Shown one piece after another: positions 1-8,486 of a stretch of DNA of 42,194 bases; the first letter of the stretch is position 1, and each line of letters starts with the position of its first letter. The translations under genes and the position numbers were made by a program. Origin of the DNA: Nocardioides sp. (lineage in GTDB: Bacteria; Actinomycetota; Actinomycetes; Propionibacteriales; Nocardioidaceae); contig JAOPXC010000043.1 in the NCBI GenBank assembly GCA_025965335.1, positions 1 to 42,194 on the forward strand, in the 5' to 3' direction. Below the pieces are notes generated by a model. That model searched no databases. It worked only from the letters and a program-made list of their open reading frames with translations, and had not been told where the DNA came from.

Positions 1-313
1 CGAACTCGCGGCCGTTGCTGGTGTCGGCCTGGCCGCGCTCGTCGGTGCCCTGGTAGGGGATCTCGGAGATCGCGAAGTCGGTGCTGTCCTGGGAGAAGTC
101 CTTGCGGCCCTTGGTCGAGCCGCCGCCCGTGTAGACGACCTTCATGCCGTTGGCGTCGACGTCGGCGATCCACTGCTCGACGATCAGCTGGGACCAGGTG
201 GAGCCGGTGCCCTCGATCTGGGCGTAGACCGTGGCGCTCGCCGTCCCGGGAAGGGCGGTGATGCAGGCCAGCGCGAGGGCGAAGGCGATGAGCGCGCGGA
301 CGGGGCGGTTCAC
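1..313 (-). CDS. pstS: Phosphate ABC transporter substrate-binding protein PstS (N-terminal part; runs off left edge)
   Basis: GTG start at 313; translation MNRPVRALIAFALALACITALPGTASATVYAQIEGTGSTWSQLIVEQWIADVDANGMKVVYTGGGSTKGRKDFSQDSTDFAISEIPYQ: signal peptide plus GSTWS/GGGSTKG/DFAISE motifs typical of PstS-like binding proteins; start abuts the pstA stop. Confidence 0.85.
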   Translation of the reverse strand, partial: MNRPVRALIAFALALACITALPGTASATVYAQIEGTGSTWSQLIVEQWIADVDANGMKVVYTGGGSTKGRKDFSQDSTDFAISEIPYQGTDERGQADTSNGREF

Positions 314-1578
314 GGGATCTCCTCGTTGAGGGCGGGTGGGTAGAGCTCGGCGAGGTCGTCGCGGGGGGCGACCGGGCCCATCTCGGTCAGCGGGTCGGCG
401 TTGACCACGTTGGTGCCGACGAGACCGGGGGCCTGGGTGAACCGGCGGCCCGACCGGGACCTCTTGGTGCGCTTGGGCCGCGCGAGAAGCCGCGCGGTGA
501 TGAAGAGGATGAGGACGATGGCCAGCAGCACCGTGGCGGCCGCGAACGCGCGGGTGATCGCCACCGGCTCGCCACTGCGCACCGTCGTGTAGATGTAGAG
601 CGGCAGCGAGTTCATGACGCCGTCGGTCGGGTTGGTGACGAGGAACGTCGCGGCGCCCGAGGTCAGCAGCACCGGGCTCGTCTCGCCGACGCCGCGCGCG
701 ACGCCGAGGATCACCGCGGTGGCCAGGCCCGGCCGGGCGGTCGGCAGCACGACGCGCCAGACCGTCCTCCAGCGACTGGAGCCGAGCGCCAGGCTCGCCT
801 CGCGCAGGCCGCCCGGGACGACGCGCAGCACCACGTCGGCCGCGCGGGCGATGATCGGCAGCATCATCACGGCGATGGCGAGCGAGGCAGCGAGGCCGGA
901 GCGCGGGTAGCCGAGCGCCACGATGAAGACCGTGTAGATGAAGAGACCGGCGACGATCGAGGGCAGCGCGGTCATCGCCTCGACCACCGTGCGCACGACG
1001 CGGGCGAACGCGCCGCCGACCTCGGTCATGAAGATCGCGGTCCCGATCCCGAGAGGCAGCGCGATCGCGACGCCGATGCCGATCTCGATGAGCGAGCCGA
1101 CGATCGCGTGCAGGATGCCGCCGTCGGTGAACGGGTCCTTGGGGCCGACCCCCGCCATGTCGTCGATGTAGAAGTTCAGGTGCGGCAGCGGGCGCCACCC
1201 GCGCATCACGACGAAGGCGAGGGCGCTGACCAGGACTCCGGCGACGAGCATCGCACCGACCGTCACGACCGCACCGGCGACCCGGTCGCGGACCTCGATC
1301 ATCCCTCCGGTCAGGAGACCGGTCACCGCCGTGACGGCCAGGCCGGCGGCGAACCACATGATCAGGAACCACGGGAGGCCGGGCAGCGGCAGCAACCGCT
1401 GGGTGAGCAGCCAGGCCAGGCCGAACGCGGAGGCCCACGTGCCGATCCGGACGAACTTCTCGTCGATGGTGGTCCGGCCCAGCGACTGGCGGGGTACGGC
1501 GGGCGCCGCGTCCTCGTCGTACGAGGGCATGAACGTCTGACCGGCGATGGAGCTGCCGGTCTCGATCGTGGAGGTCAT
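310..1578 (-). CDS. pstA: Phosphate ABC transporter permease PstA
   Basis: Start reassigned to MTSTIETGSS (ATG at 1578) within the longer ORF; multi-TM; ALPSIVAGLFIYTVFIVALG and EASLALGSSRWRTVWRVVLPTARPGLATAVILGVARGVGETSPVLLTSG are PstA signatures. Confidence 0.93.
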   Translation of the reverse strand: MTSTIETGSSIAGQTFMPSYDEDAAPAVPRQSLGRTTIDEKFVRIGTWASAFGLAWLLTQRLLPLPGLPWFLIMWFAAGLAVTAVTGLLTGGMIEVRDRVAGAVVTVGAMLVAGVLVSALAFVVMRGWRPLPHLNFYIDDMAGVGPKDPFTDGGILHAIVGSLIEIGIGVAIALPLGIGTAIFMTEVGGAFARVVRTVVEAMTALPSIVAGLFIYTVFIVALGYPRSGLAASLAIAVMMLPIIARAADVVLRVVPGGLREASLALGSSRWRTVWRVVLPTARPGLATAVILGVARGVGETSPVLLTSGAATFLVTNPTDGVMNSLPLYIYTTVRSGEPVAITRAFAAATVLLAIVLILFITARLLARPKRTKRSRSGRRFTQAPGLVGTNVVNADPLTEMGPVAPRDDLAELYPPALNEEIP

Positions 1579-2588
1579 CAGGCGTCCGTCCCGGCGCCCG
1601 AGCGGCTTCGGTTGACGATGACTGCGGCGAGGGTGTTGACGAGCAGGGTCAGGAGGAACAGCACGAACCCGGCGGCGAGCAGGGCGGAGAGCTGGGTCTT
1701 GCTGGCGTCGCCGAACCGGCCGGCGATCAGCGAGCTGACGGTGTTGCCGCCGACCTCCAGGATGCGCGGCTTGATCTCGAACGACGGCGAGAGGATGAGC
1801 AGCACGGCGATGGTCTCGCCGAGCGCGCGGCCCAGTCCGAGCATGGCGCCACCGATGATGCCGCCGCGGCCGAAGGGCAGCACGACCGAGCGGACCATGC
1901 CCCACTTGGTGGCGCCGAGCGCGAGCGCCGCCTCCTTCTCACCTTCCGGCGTCTGGGAGAAGACCTGGCGCATCACGGCGCACGACATCGGGAGCACCAT
2001 CATCGCGACGGCGATGCCGGCACAGAACATGCTCGCGGCGTAGCGGGAGAGGTCCGGGACGGCGGCGTTCGGGTCGGCGCCCTTGACGTCGAAGATCGGG
2101 ATCCAGCCGAAGTACCGCTGCAGCCAGATTGCGAAGTACGCGGCGTGCGGCATGATCAGGAAGAAGCCCCACAGACCCCACACGATCGAAGGCACCGCGG
2201 CCATCAGGTCGACCAGGGAGACCAGGGTCGCCTTGATCTGCGCGGGCGCGTACTCGCTGATGTACAGCGCCGTCAACAGCGCCAGCGGAAAGGCGATCGT
2301 CATCGCGACCAGCGCGACCTCGATGGTGCCACTCAGGACGCCGGCGATGCCGAGGATGTCGGCGTCCGGCTGCCAGGAGACCTCGGTGAAGAAGCCGAGC
2401 CCGTAGTGCTTGAGGGTCGGGTAGCCCTGCCAGCCGAGGAACAAGCCAACGCCGCCGGTGATGACCAGTACCGTCGCCCCGACCGCGCGTGCCGAATATA
2501 CGAATACGGCATCGGCACCCGTCGCCTTGCGGGAGATCTTGCGGGGACGTACGTCGGTGGACGCGTCCGGCACAGGAAGGGTGGTCAC
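1578..2588 (-). CDS. pstC: Phosphate ABC transporter permease PstC
   Basis: 336 aa multi-TM; AAVPSIVWGLWGFF and EKEAALALGATKWGMVRSVVLPFGRGGIIGGAMLGLGRALGETIAVLLIL motifs; stop overlaps the pstA start. Confidence 0.94.
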   Translation of the reverse strand: MTTLPVPDASTDVRPRKISRKATGADAVFVYSARAVGATVLVITGGVGLFLGWQGYPTLKHYGLGFFTEVSWQPDADILGIAGVLSGTIEVALVAMTIAFPLALLTALYISEYAPAQIKATLVSLVDLMAAVPSIVWGLWGFFLIMPHAAYFAIWLQRYFGWIPIFDVKGADPNAAVPDLSRYAASMFCAGIAVAMMVLPMSCAVMRQVFSQTPEGEKEAALALGATKWGMVRSVVLPFGRGGIIGGAMLGLGRALGETIAVLLILSPSFEIKPRILEVGGNTVSSLIAGRFGDASKTQLSALLAAGFVLFLLTLLVNTLAAVIVNRSRSGAGTDA

Positions 2589-2673
2589 TCGTTGGCTCTC
2601 TGGCGGGTCGCTCCGGGGAGCGGATGGGTGAAACGCCAGAAGTGTCAGGAGGCCACCGAAACGAAAGGTCCAA

Positions 2674-2695
2674 CCACGGTGAACGTGGTGCGAAC
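2674..2695 (-). promoter_or_regulatory. PHO-box-like tandem 11-bp repeats upstream of pstC
   Basis: Minus strand reads GTTCGCACCAC-GTTCACCGTGG: two GTTC(G/A)C units at exact 11-nt spacing, resembling actinobacterial PhoP boxes (GTTCACC direct repeats), 86-107 bp upstream of the pstC start. Confidence 0.6.
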
Positions 2696-2864
2696 AGCGG
2701 AGCCGCGTTTGCCCAACACGTCGACCCGGGTGGTGCCGGAGTAGTGCGAACGGGCAAGGTAGACCGCTCTGGAGGTAGCCCGAACGGGCCAGGGGTGGGC
2801 TTGAATCGCCTGTTTGCCCCCTGTTTACCTGCGAGATCGGTGCGCCGGGGTCAGGGATCCCCGG

Positions 2865-3638
2865 TCAGCCTGCGGTCTCGGCGGCCGCGAGCTCGGACTT
2901 CCAGGCCCGGAATCCCTCCTCGGTGCGGCCGCGGCGCCAGTAGCCCGAGATCGAGACGTCCGCGCGGGGCAGGTTGCGCTCGCGGAGCAGGTACGGACGG
3001 ATGCCGTGCATGACCGCGCCCGCCTCGCCGTGCACGAACGCCTGCACCCGGCCCGCGCGCCACGGCAGGTCGCGGACGGCGGCCACCAGGGGCGCGTCCA
3101 GTCCGGCGGCGGCGTCACCGACGGAATGGGAGCTCGCGCCGCGGTGCAGCCAGGTGACCTCGACACCCGGGTGAACCGGGAGGTCGACCTGGTGGTCGGG
3201 CCCGCTGACCTCGACGAGGACGTACGCCGTGGCGCCGTCCGGGAGCGCCTCGATCGTGGCACCGATCGCCGGGATCGCCGACTCGTCGCCGGCGAGCAGG
3301 TGCCAGTCGGCCGCGGGGTCGGGGGCGTACGCGCCGCCCGGTCCCCGGACCGTGAGCGTGTCGCTCGGGCCGGCGGCGGCGGCCCACGGGCCGGCGACGC
3401 CCTCGTCTCCGTGGACGACGAAGTCGATCGCGAGCGTGCGGGCCTCGAGGTCGGGCTCGAGCGCGGTGTAGGTGCGCACGACCTCACCGCCGTGGGCGGG
3501 GATGGCCAGCTTCACGTAGCGGTCGGTGAACACGCTGTCGGCGAAGGCCGAGAGGTCGTCGGTGCGGAACCGGACCCGCACCAGGCTCGCGCTGCGACGC
3601 TCGGTGGCGATGACGACGAGGGCGGTGGCTCCGGGCAC
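2865..3638 (-). CDS. Siderophore-interacting protein (FAD/NAD(P)H ferric-siderophore reductase family)
   Basis: 257 aa; VKLAIPAHGGEVVRTYTALEPD, HGDEGVAGPWAAAAGPSDTLTVRGPGGAY, WHLLAGDESAIPAIGATIEALP, GEAGAVMHGIRPYLL: hallmarks of the SIP/ViuB family. Confidence 0.9.
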   Translation of the reverse strand: MPGATALVVIATERRSASLVRVRFRTDDLSAFADSVFTDRYVKLAIPAHGGEVVRTYTALEPDLEARTLAIDFVVHGDEGVAGPWAAAAGPSDTLTVRGPGGAYAPDPAADWHLLAGDESAIPAIGATIEALPDGATAYVLVEVSGPDHQVDLPVHPGVEVTWLHRGASSHSVGDAAAGLDAPLVAAVRDLPWRAGRVQAFVHGEAGAVMHGIRPYLLRERNLPRADVSISGYWRRGRTEEGFRAWKSELAAAETAG

Positions 3639-3657
3639 ACCGGAACCCTACTGAGGC

Positions 3658-4392
3658 CTAACGTTCGTCGGACTCACTCGAGCCGTCGCTACGCAGCTCC
3701 TCGACGACGGCCACGGCCGCGAGCTGGGAAGCGACTGCCAGCTTGCGCAGCACGTTCTTCACCTGGCTCCGCACCGTCGCCTCGGAGACTCCGAGGCGTT
3801 CGGCGATGGTCCGCACGGTGATGCCTTCGTAGAGCATTGAGAGCACCACCTGCTCGCGCGGACTCAACGTGCCCAAGCGCACCCGCAACCGGTCCTGACC
3901 GACCTGCTCCGACCGCCACTCACTCACGAGCTCCGCTCGCTCGACCCCGCCGATGGGCGACTCACCCCGCGCGATCACCCGCAGTGACTCGACCAGCTCC
4001 GAGAGGGTGATCGTTGACGAGACGACCGCCCCCGCGCCCGCCTCGAGCATGGCGCCCCAGGTTGGGCCGCGGACACTCTCGGTCATCACCACCCACGGAA
4101 CGTCCCGGATGCTTCCGCGGATCCGGGCCTCGTCCAGCTGGGCGCGGTGCCCGAGATCGCAGATGAGCAGCAGGACAGCGGGACCCGACGACTCGCGGTC
4201 ATCGACGCGGGGGCGCGGCACGGGGCTCTCCGGCCACCACGGGACGATCGACACCCGCAGCCCTCGGCTGCGGAGTCCGGCGCCGATCGTCTCCGCGATC
4301 AGGCGCTGGTCCGACGACACCTCCACCCGCGCACCCTCGGACGACGCGGACCCGGCCGGGTCCGCGCCAAAGCGCTCTTCGGTCGGATCCAT
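3658..4392 (-). CDS. LuxR-type transcriptional regulator with receiver-like N-terminus (degenerate)
   Basis: C-terminal HTH LSPREQVVLSMLYEGITVRTIAERLGVSEATVRSQVKNVLRKL; N-terminal receiver fold without obvious phospho-acceptor Asp or conserved Lys. Confidence 0.85.
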   Translation of the reverse strand: MDPTEERFGADPAGSASSEGARVEVSSDQRLIAETIGAGLRSRGLRVSIVPWWPESPVPRPRVDDRESSGPAVLLLICDLGHRAQLDEARIRGSIRDVPWVVMTESVRGPTWGAMLEAGAGAVVSSTITLSELVESLRVIARGESPIGGVERAELVSEWRSEQVGQDRLRVRLGTLSPREQVVLSMLYEGITVRTIAERLGVSEATVRSQVKNVLRKLAVASQLAAVAVVEELRSDGSSESDER

Positions 4393-4446
4393 CGACTCGA
4401 TCGTGGACCCGCGAGACCGTCCGGGGGAGGTCGCGCGGCGAGTTCA

Positions 4447-4477
4447 CCCACTATTGGGGAGATTCGGGGGGCTTGGG
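4447..4477. promoter_or_regulatory. Conserved motif copy 1: CCCACTATTGGGGAGATTCGGGGGGCTTGGG, in the divergent regulator/histidine kinase intergenic region
   Basis: 26/31 identical to 36018-36048; contains inverted arms CCCA-CTAT-TGGG. Confidence 0.6.
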
Positions 4478-4740
4478 ACGACGAATTCCACGGTAAATTC
4501 ACAGAACTTCAACGAAACTCATTGCCAAGCCTCGTCGGCGTCCCTAATTTCTGGTATAGGCAACCAATTTTCATGAGACGTTCCCTCCGAACCGGATATT
4601 GCTGGTCCTGTGGGGTACGACACGGGAAGGCCGCAATCGAGCTGCGGCAGTTCTGTGCTGAGCAACGAGTACGGCGTCGGTCGACGATCGACGTATGCAA
4701 GCCGGGGGTGGGTGCATTGGGCACTGATGGAGAACCAGGC

Positions 4741-6138
4741 GTGGTCTGGGACGGGCCTTGGACTCTCGGCGTGCTCGCAGCGGTCGCCCTGCCCGCATTC
4801 CTCGCACCGCTGCTCGCCCCGGAGGGGAACCCGGTGACCCAGGTCGCCGGGCTGGGTGCGGTCGTCGCGTACGTCGCCGTCCTGTTCGCCGACCTCCTCA
4901 TCTACCTCCACTGGCGGATGACCGGCGGGCCCGCCAGCTGGCTCGTCCTGGCCCTCACGGCGCTCTCCATCCAGGGCCTCGCGGTCGCAGTTCTCGTGGC
5001 CGTGGATCCACTCAGGTCCGAGGATCATTCGACACGGATCGTCTTCGTCCAGGGACTCGTCGCGGTCGGCCTCTTCACACTGGTGGCGATCGCGAAGCGG
5101 CGCAGGCTCCGGATGGACCCGATCGTCGCCGGCGGGATCCTGGGCTTGGCGGTCGTCGGGGTTCGCTACCTGCTGGTGAACCACACCGGGTCCATGCACA
5201 CGTCCCGGACGACGGTCCAGATCCTGAACGTCACCGTGCTGCTCCTCGACCTGGCGATCGCTGCCGCCGTACTCCGCCTGACAATCGCGCCGGCCTGGGT
5301 CCGGATGCGCGTGGCGTGCGCGATGGTGCTGCTGAGCATCGGTCACGCCGCCACGTATCCCACGCCCAGCGGCACGTTCCTGAGCATCGTGTCGGTGTCG
5401 ACGAACCTTCTCGGAGCGACAGTCCTGCTCGCGCTGTCCATCACTCTCGTGCGCCTCTCGTGGTTGGACAACCGGGCGGCGCTGGACCTGCTGGGCTACC
5501 GGCTCGAGCAGGTCGAGGCAGGCGCGCGCATCGAGCAGGCACGGCTCCACGAGATCCGGGCAACCGTCGCCGGCCTACGGAACGCCTCCCGCCTCATCCA
5601 CCAGAGGTCGGCGATCAACGGGGACCGCAGACGCCAGCTCGAAGACATGATGGAAGCGGAGATGGGGCGTCTCCAGCGGATCCTGAACGATGAGACGGCG
5701 GGCGCCCCCGAGCTCGTCGACCTCGACGAGACCATCCGCCCGATCGTCACCCGGCACCGGGCTCTGGGATACCCGATCCGCTGGGTTCCTAGCGGAGAGC
5801 AGGCCATGGCCCGGGCCGACGACGTCGCCGAGGTCGTCAGCGTCCTCCTCCAGAACGCCGTCCACCATGCACCCGGTGCCGGAGCATCGATCGTCACCCG
5901 CAGGGTCGAAGGAGGGGTCGAGGTCGCCATCTCCGACACCGGTCCCGGTGTCGAACGTGCCGTGCGCTCGAAGATCTTCGAGTGGGGCGAGCGCGGGCGC
6001 GCGTCCGGCGGCAGCGGGATCGGCCTCAACGTCGCCCGACAGCTCACCACCGATCTCGGCGGCTACCTCAAGCTGGTCGAATCATCAGCTCCCGGCGCGA
6101 CCTTCGTGCTGGGACTTCCCTCGGAGGATGTGTCATGA
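4741..6138 (+). CDS. Membrane sensor histidine kinase
   Basis: GTG start chosen at 4741 (weak SD GGAG upstream; upstream part of the ORF is non-coding in character). Multiple TM helices, DHp-like ARLHEIRATVAGLRNASRLIH, HATPase motifs VLLQNAVHHAP, ISDTGPGV, GGSGIGLNVARQL. Confidence 0.85.
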   Translation: MVWDGPWTLGVLAAVALPAFLAPLLAPEGNPVTQVAGLGAVVAYVAVLFADLLIYLHWRMTGGPASWLVLALTALSIQGLAVAVLVAVDPLRSEDHSTRIVFVQGLVAVGLFTLVAIAKRRRLRMDPIVAGGILGLAVVGVRYLLVNHTGSMHTSRTTVQILNVTVLLLDLAIAAAVLRLTIAPAWVRMRVACAMVLLSIGHAATYPTPSGTFLSIVSVSTNLLGATVLLALSITLVRLSWLDNRAALDLLGYRLEQVEAGARIEQARLHEIRATVAGLRNASRLIHQRSAINGDRRRQLEDMMEAEMGRLQRILNDETAGAPELVDLDETIRPIVTRHRALGYPIRWVPSGEQAMARADDVAEVVSVLLQNAVHHAPGAGASIVTRRVEGGVEVAISDTGPGVERAVRSKIFEWGERGRASGGSGIGLNVARQLTTDLGGYLKLVESSAPGATFVLGLPSEDVS

Positions 6139-6833
6139 CCCAACAGATGGCCCGCAGCGCCGTGCGTGTAGCGATCATCGAAGACCACGCGCTCTTCGCC
6201 GAATCCTTGGAGCTCGCGCTCTCGCTGGAGGGGTACGACGTCCGCCGGACGCCCCACCAGGGCGCGGGCACCACCGTGAACGCGATGCTCGCCGCCGTCC
6301 TGCGGGCCCGGCCCCGGATCGTGCTGCTCGACCTCGATCTCGGGCCGTACGGTGACGGCGCCCGGCTCATCGCGCCGATGGCCGCGGCTGGCATCCAGGT
6401 CGTCGTGGTCACCGGTTCGCCGGACCGGCCGCGCTGGGGCGAGTGCCTGCGCAATGGCGCGCGCAAGGTGCACGTCAAGACCCAGCCCCTCAACGAGATA
6501 CTCGCAACGGTGCGGCGCATCAACCAGGGTTTCCCCGTCATCGACCGCTCCGAGCGAGACCAGCTCGTCCAGCTCTGGCGCGACCAGCGCCAGGAGCGCC
6601 ACCAGATGACTGAGCGCCTCCAGCTGCTCACACAGCGGGAGCAGCAGGTGCTCGGTCACCTGATGAGGGGCCGCACCGTCCGGGAGATCGCCGCCAACAG
6701 CGTCGTCTCCGAGGCAACGGTGCGCACCCAGGTGAAGTCGATCCTCGCCAAGTTGGAGGTCTCCTCGCAGCTGGCCGCGGTGGGCCTGGCGCACCACATA
6801 GGGTGGCGGCCCGTGACCGCCGTCTCCGCCTGA
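6135..6833 (+). CDS. LuxR/NarL-family response regulator
   Basis: Receiver VRVAIIEDHALFAESLELAL...RIVLLDLDLG...VVVTGS...VHVKTQ; HTH LTQREQQVLGHLMRGRTVREIAANSVVSEATVRTQVKSILAKLEVSSQLAAVG; 4-bp overlap with the kinase gene. Confidence 0.92.
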   Translation: MTQQMARSAVRVAIIEDHALFAESLELALSLEGYDVRRTPHQGAGTTVNAMLAAVLRARPRIVLLDLDLGPYGDGARLIAPMAAAGIQVVVVTGSPDRPRWGECLRNGARKVHVKTQPLNEILATVRRINQGFPVIDRSERDQLVQLWRDQRQERHQMTERLQLLTQREQQVLGHLMRGRTVREIAANSVVSEATVRTQVKSILAKLEVSSQLAAVGLAHHIGWRPVTAVSA

Positions 6834-6846
6834 GCCGGGAAGCGTC

Positions 6847-8319
6847 TCAGTACGCGCCCGCGTGGCCGAGAACTGCCCGCGCGGTCCGAAACAGGATCTG
6901 CAGGTCCAGTGCCGGCGACCAGTTGTCGACGTAGTGGAGGTCGAGGCGGACGGTCTCCTCCCACGACAGGTCCGAGCGGCCGGACACCTGCCACAGGCCG
7001 GTGATCCCGGGCCGGACCGCCAGCCGGCGACGCGCGTCGGGGTCGTAGCGCTCCACCTCGTCGGGCAGCGCGGGTCGGGGCCCGACCAGCGACATGTCGC
7101 CGAGCGCCACGTTGACGAGCTGCGGGAGCTCGTCGACGGAGTAGCGCCGGAGCACCGCTCCGAGGCGGGTCACGCGCGGGTCCTGACGGATCTTGAAGAG
7201 CAGGTCCCCCGCAGACTCGTTGTGGGCAGCCAGGTCGACGACGCGGGCCTCCGCGTCGGTCGTCATCGTGCGGAACTTGAACATGGTGAACTCGGCGCCG
7301 TCCCGGCCGACGCGACGCTGGCGGAAGATCGCCGGTCCGGGGCTGTCTCGGCGTACGGCGAGCGCGACCATCACCAGCAGCGGCGCCAGGACGACCAGGG
7401 CCGCGAGCGCGACCACCCGCTCCGCGGCGTGCTCCAACGTGCGCGCGAGACCGCCTGATGGCACCGCCCGCACGTCGACGACACTCAGGTCTCCGACGGC
7501 GCCCAGCGATGTCCGGCAGGGGGCCACGTCGATCAGCCCAGTGCCGACGTAGAGACGGGTCCCGGATGCCTCGAGCTGCCATCCGAGCCGTCGGAGCCGA
7601 TGCGGATCGAGCCAGTGGCACGGCAGGACCAGGACCGCCTGGGCGCCGGTGGCCGCGACGACGCCAGGGATGTCGTCGACTCCGACCGTCACCGGCACGT
7701 CGAGCTGGAGCTCGTCCGCTGCCTCCCGGACGCACGCCGACACGACGGTCCAGCGACCCGGCACCCGGCGCAGCTCGGACACGGCTCGCGCCACTGCGTC
7801 GACGTCACCAGCGACCAGGACCGGCGTTCCGCCACACGACTCGATCGCGCGGGTCGACCAGGCGTCCACCGTCAGCCGGTTCGTGATGGCGAGGGACGTC
7901 AAGGCTCCGGTCACCATCATGAGCTGCTGAGACGTCGCAGGGGGATCGACGACGGTCGGCAGGCACCAGCAGGCGAGGCCCAGGACGGCGCCGGCCCGCA
8001 GCACCGCCGACGCCTGCGCCCGTCGCCCGCCGATCGCGTCGTACGCGTGCACCGCCATCAGGAGGGTCACCCAGACGCAGGCGAGGGCGAGACCGGCAAC
8101 CGGGGCCACCGACACCTCCGTCACGGCCACCAGTGCGGTGACGATCGCGACGGCGGCGAGATCGGCGGCCACGGTCAGGGTCGCGCGCCGCGACCGGGCC
8201 CACACCCGTCCCTCGGCCGAGCGCTGGCGACGTCGGACCGACGGCCGGAGCGGACTCGGCTCGCCCGGAACCAGGAGGCTCGGCACCAGAGTGTCTGCGA
8301 CAGAGACGAGAGAGGTCAC
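6847..8319 (-). CDS. Exopolysaccharide biosynthesis polyprenyl-phosphate glycosyl-1-phosphate transferase (WbaP/CpsE type)
   Basis: C-terminal SPGPAIFRQRRVGRDGAEFTMFKFRTMTTDAE, LRRYSVDELPQLVNVALGDMSLVGPRPALPDEVERY, RPGITGLWQVSGRSDLSWEETVRLDLHYVDNWS; N-terminal TM region. Confidence 0.95.
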   Translation of the reverse strand: MTSLVSVADTLVPSLLVPGEPSPLRPSVRRRQRSAEGRVWARSRRATLTVAADLAAVAIVTALVAVTEVSVAPVAGLALACVWVTLLMAVHAYDAIGGRRAQASAVLRAGAVLGLACWCLPTVVDPPATSQQLMMVTGALTSLAITNRLTVDAWSTRAIESCGGTPVLVAGDVDAVARAVSELRRVPGRWTVVSACVREAADELQLDVPVTVGVDDIPGVVAATGAQAVLVLPCHWLDPHRLRRLGWQLEASGTRLYVGTGLIDVAPCRTSLGAVGDLSVVDVRAVPSGGLARTLEHAAERVVALAALVVLAPLLVMVALAVRRDSPGPAIFRQRRVGRDGAEFTMFKFRTMTTDAEARVVDLAAHNESAGDLLFKIRQDPRVTRLGAVLRRYSVDELPQLVNVALGDMSLVGPRPALPDEVERYDPDARRRLAVRPGITGLWQVSGRSDLSWEETVRLDLHYVDNWSPALDLQILFRTARAVLGHAGAY

Positions 8320-8431
8320 GGCTGCGTGCTCCTTGCGGTCGAACGAGGTGAGCCAAAACTAAGCAAGCGCTGCCCGTGGCACATGCCTCAAATCAGGCAA
8401 CTCACGAGCCGTCGGGGCCGACATCCGGGCA

Positions 8432-8473
8432 TGGGTCATCGGCCCGGCGGGAGAACGCCGGGCCGATGACCCA
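8432..8473 (-). terminator. Strong stem-loop 3' of the NHL gene
   Basis: Perfect 18-bp inverted repeat TGGGTCATCGGCCCGGCG - GGAGAA - CGCCGGGCCGATGACCCA; no U-tract; lies 14 bp past the 8487 stop codon end. Confidence 0.75.
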
Positions 8474-8486
8474 CGAGGACGTCGAC

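Noticed and set aside
4147-4740. N-terminal extension of the histidine kinase ORF
   Set aside because: The extension overlaps the divergent LuxR gene antisense and an AT-rich intergenic region with no coding character; GTG at 4741 just before the first TM helix is more plausible.
8320-8420. Third copy of the shared promoter motif upstream of the glycosyl-1-P transferase (minus strand TTGCCTGATTTGAGGCA)
   Set aside because: Resembles GATTCG/GGGGC only with gaps; too weak by eye to claim. A PWM scan would decide.
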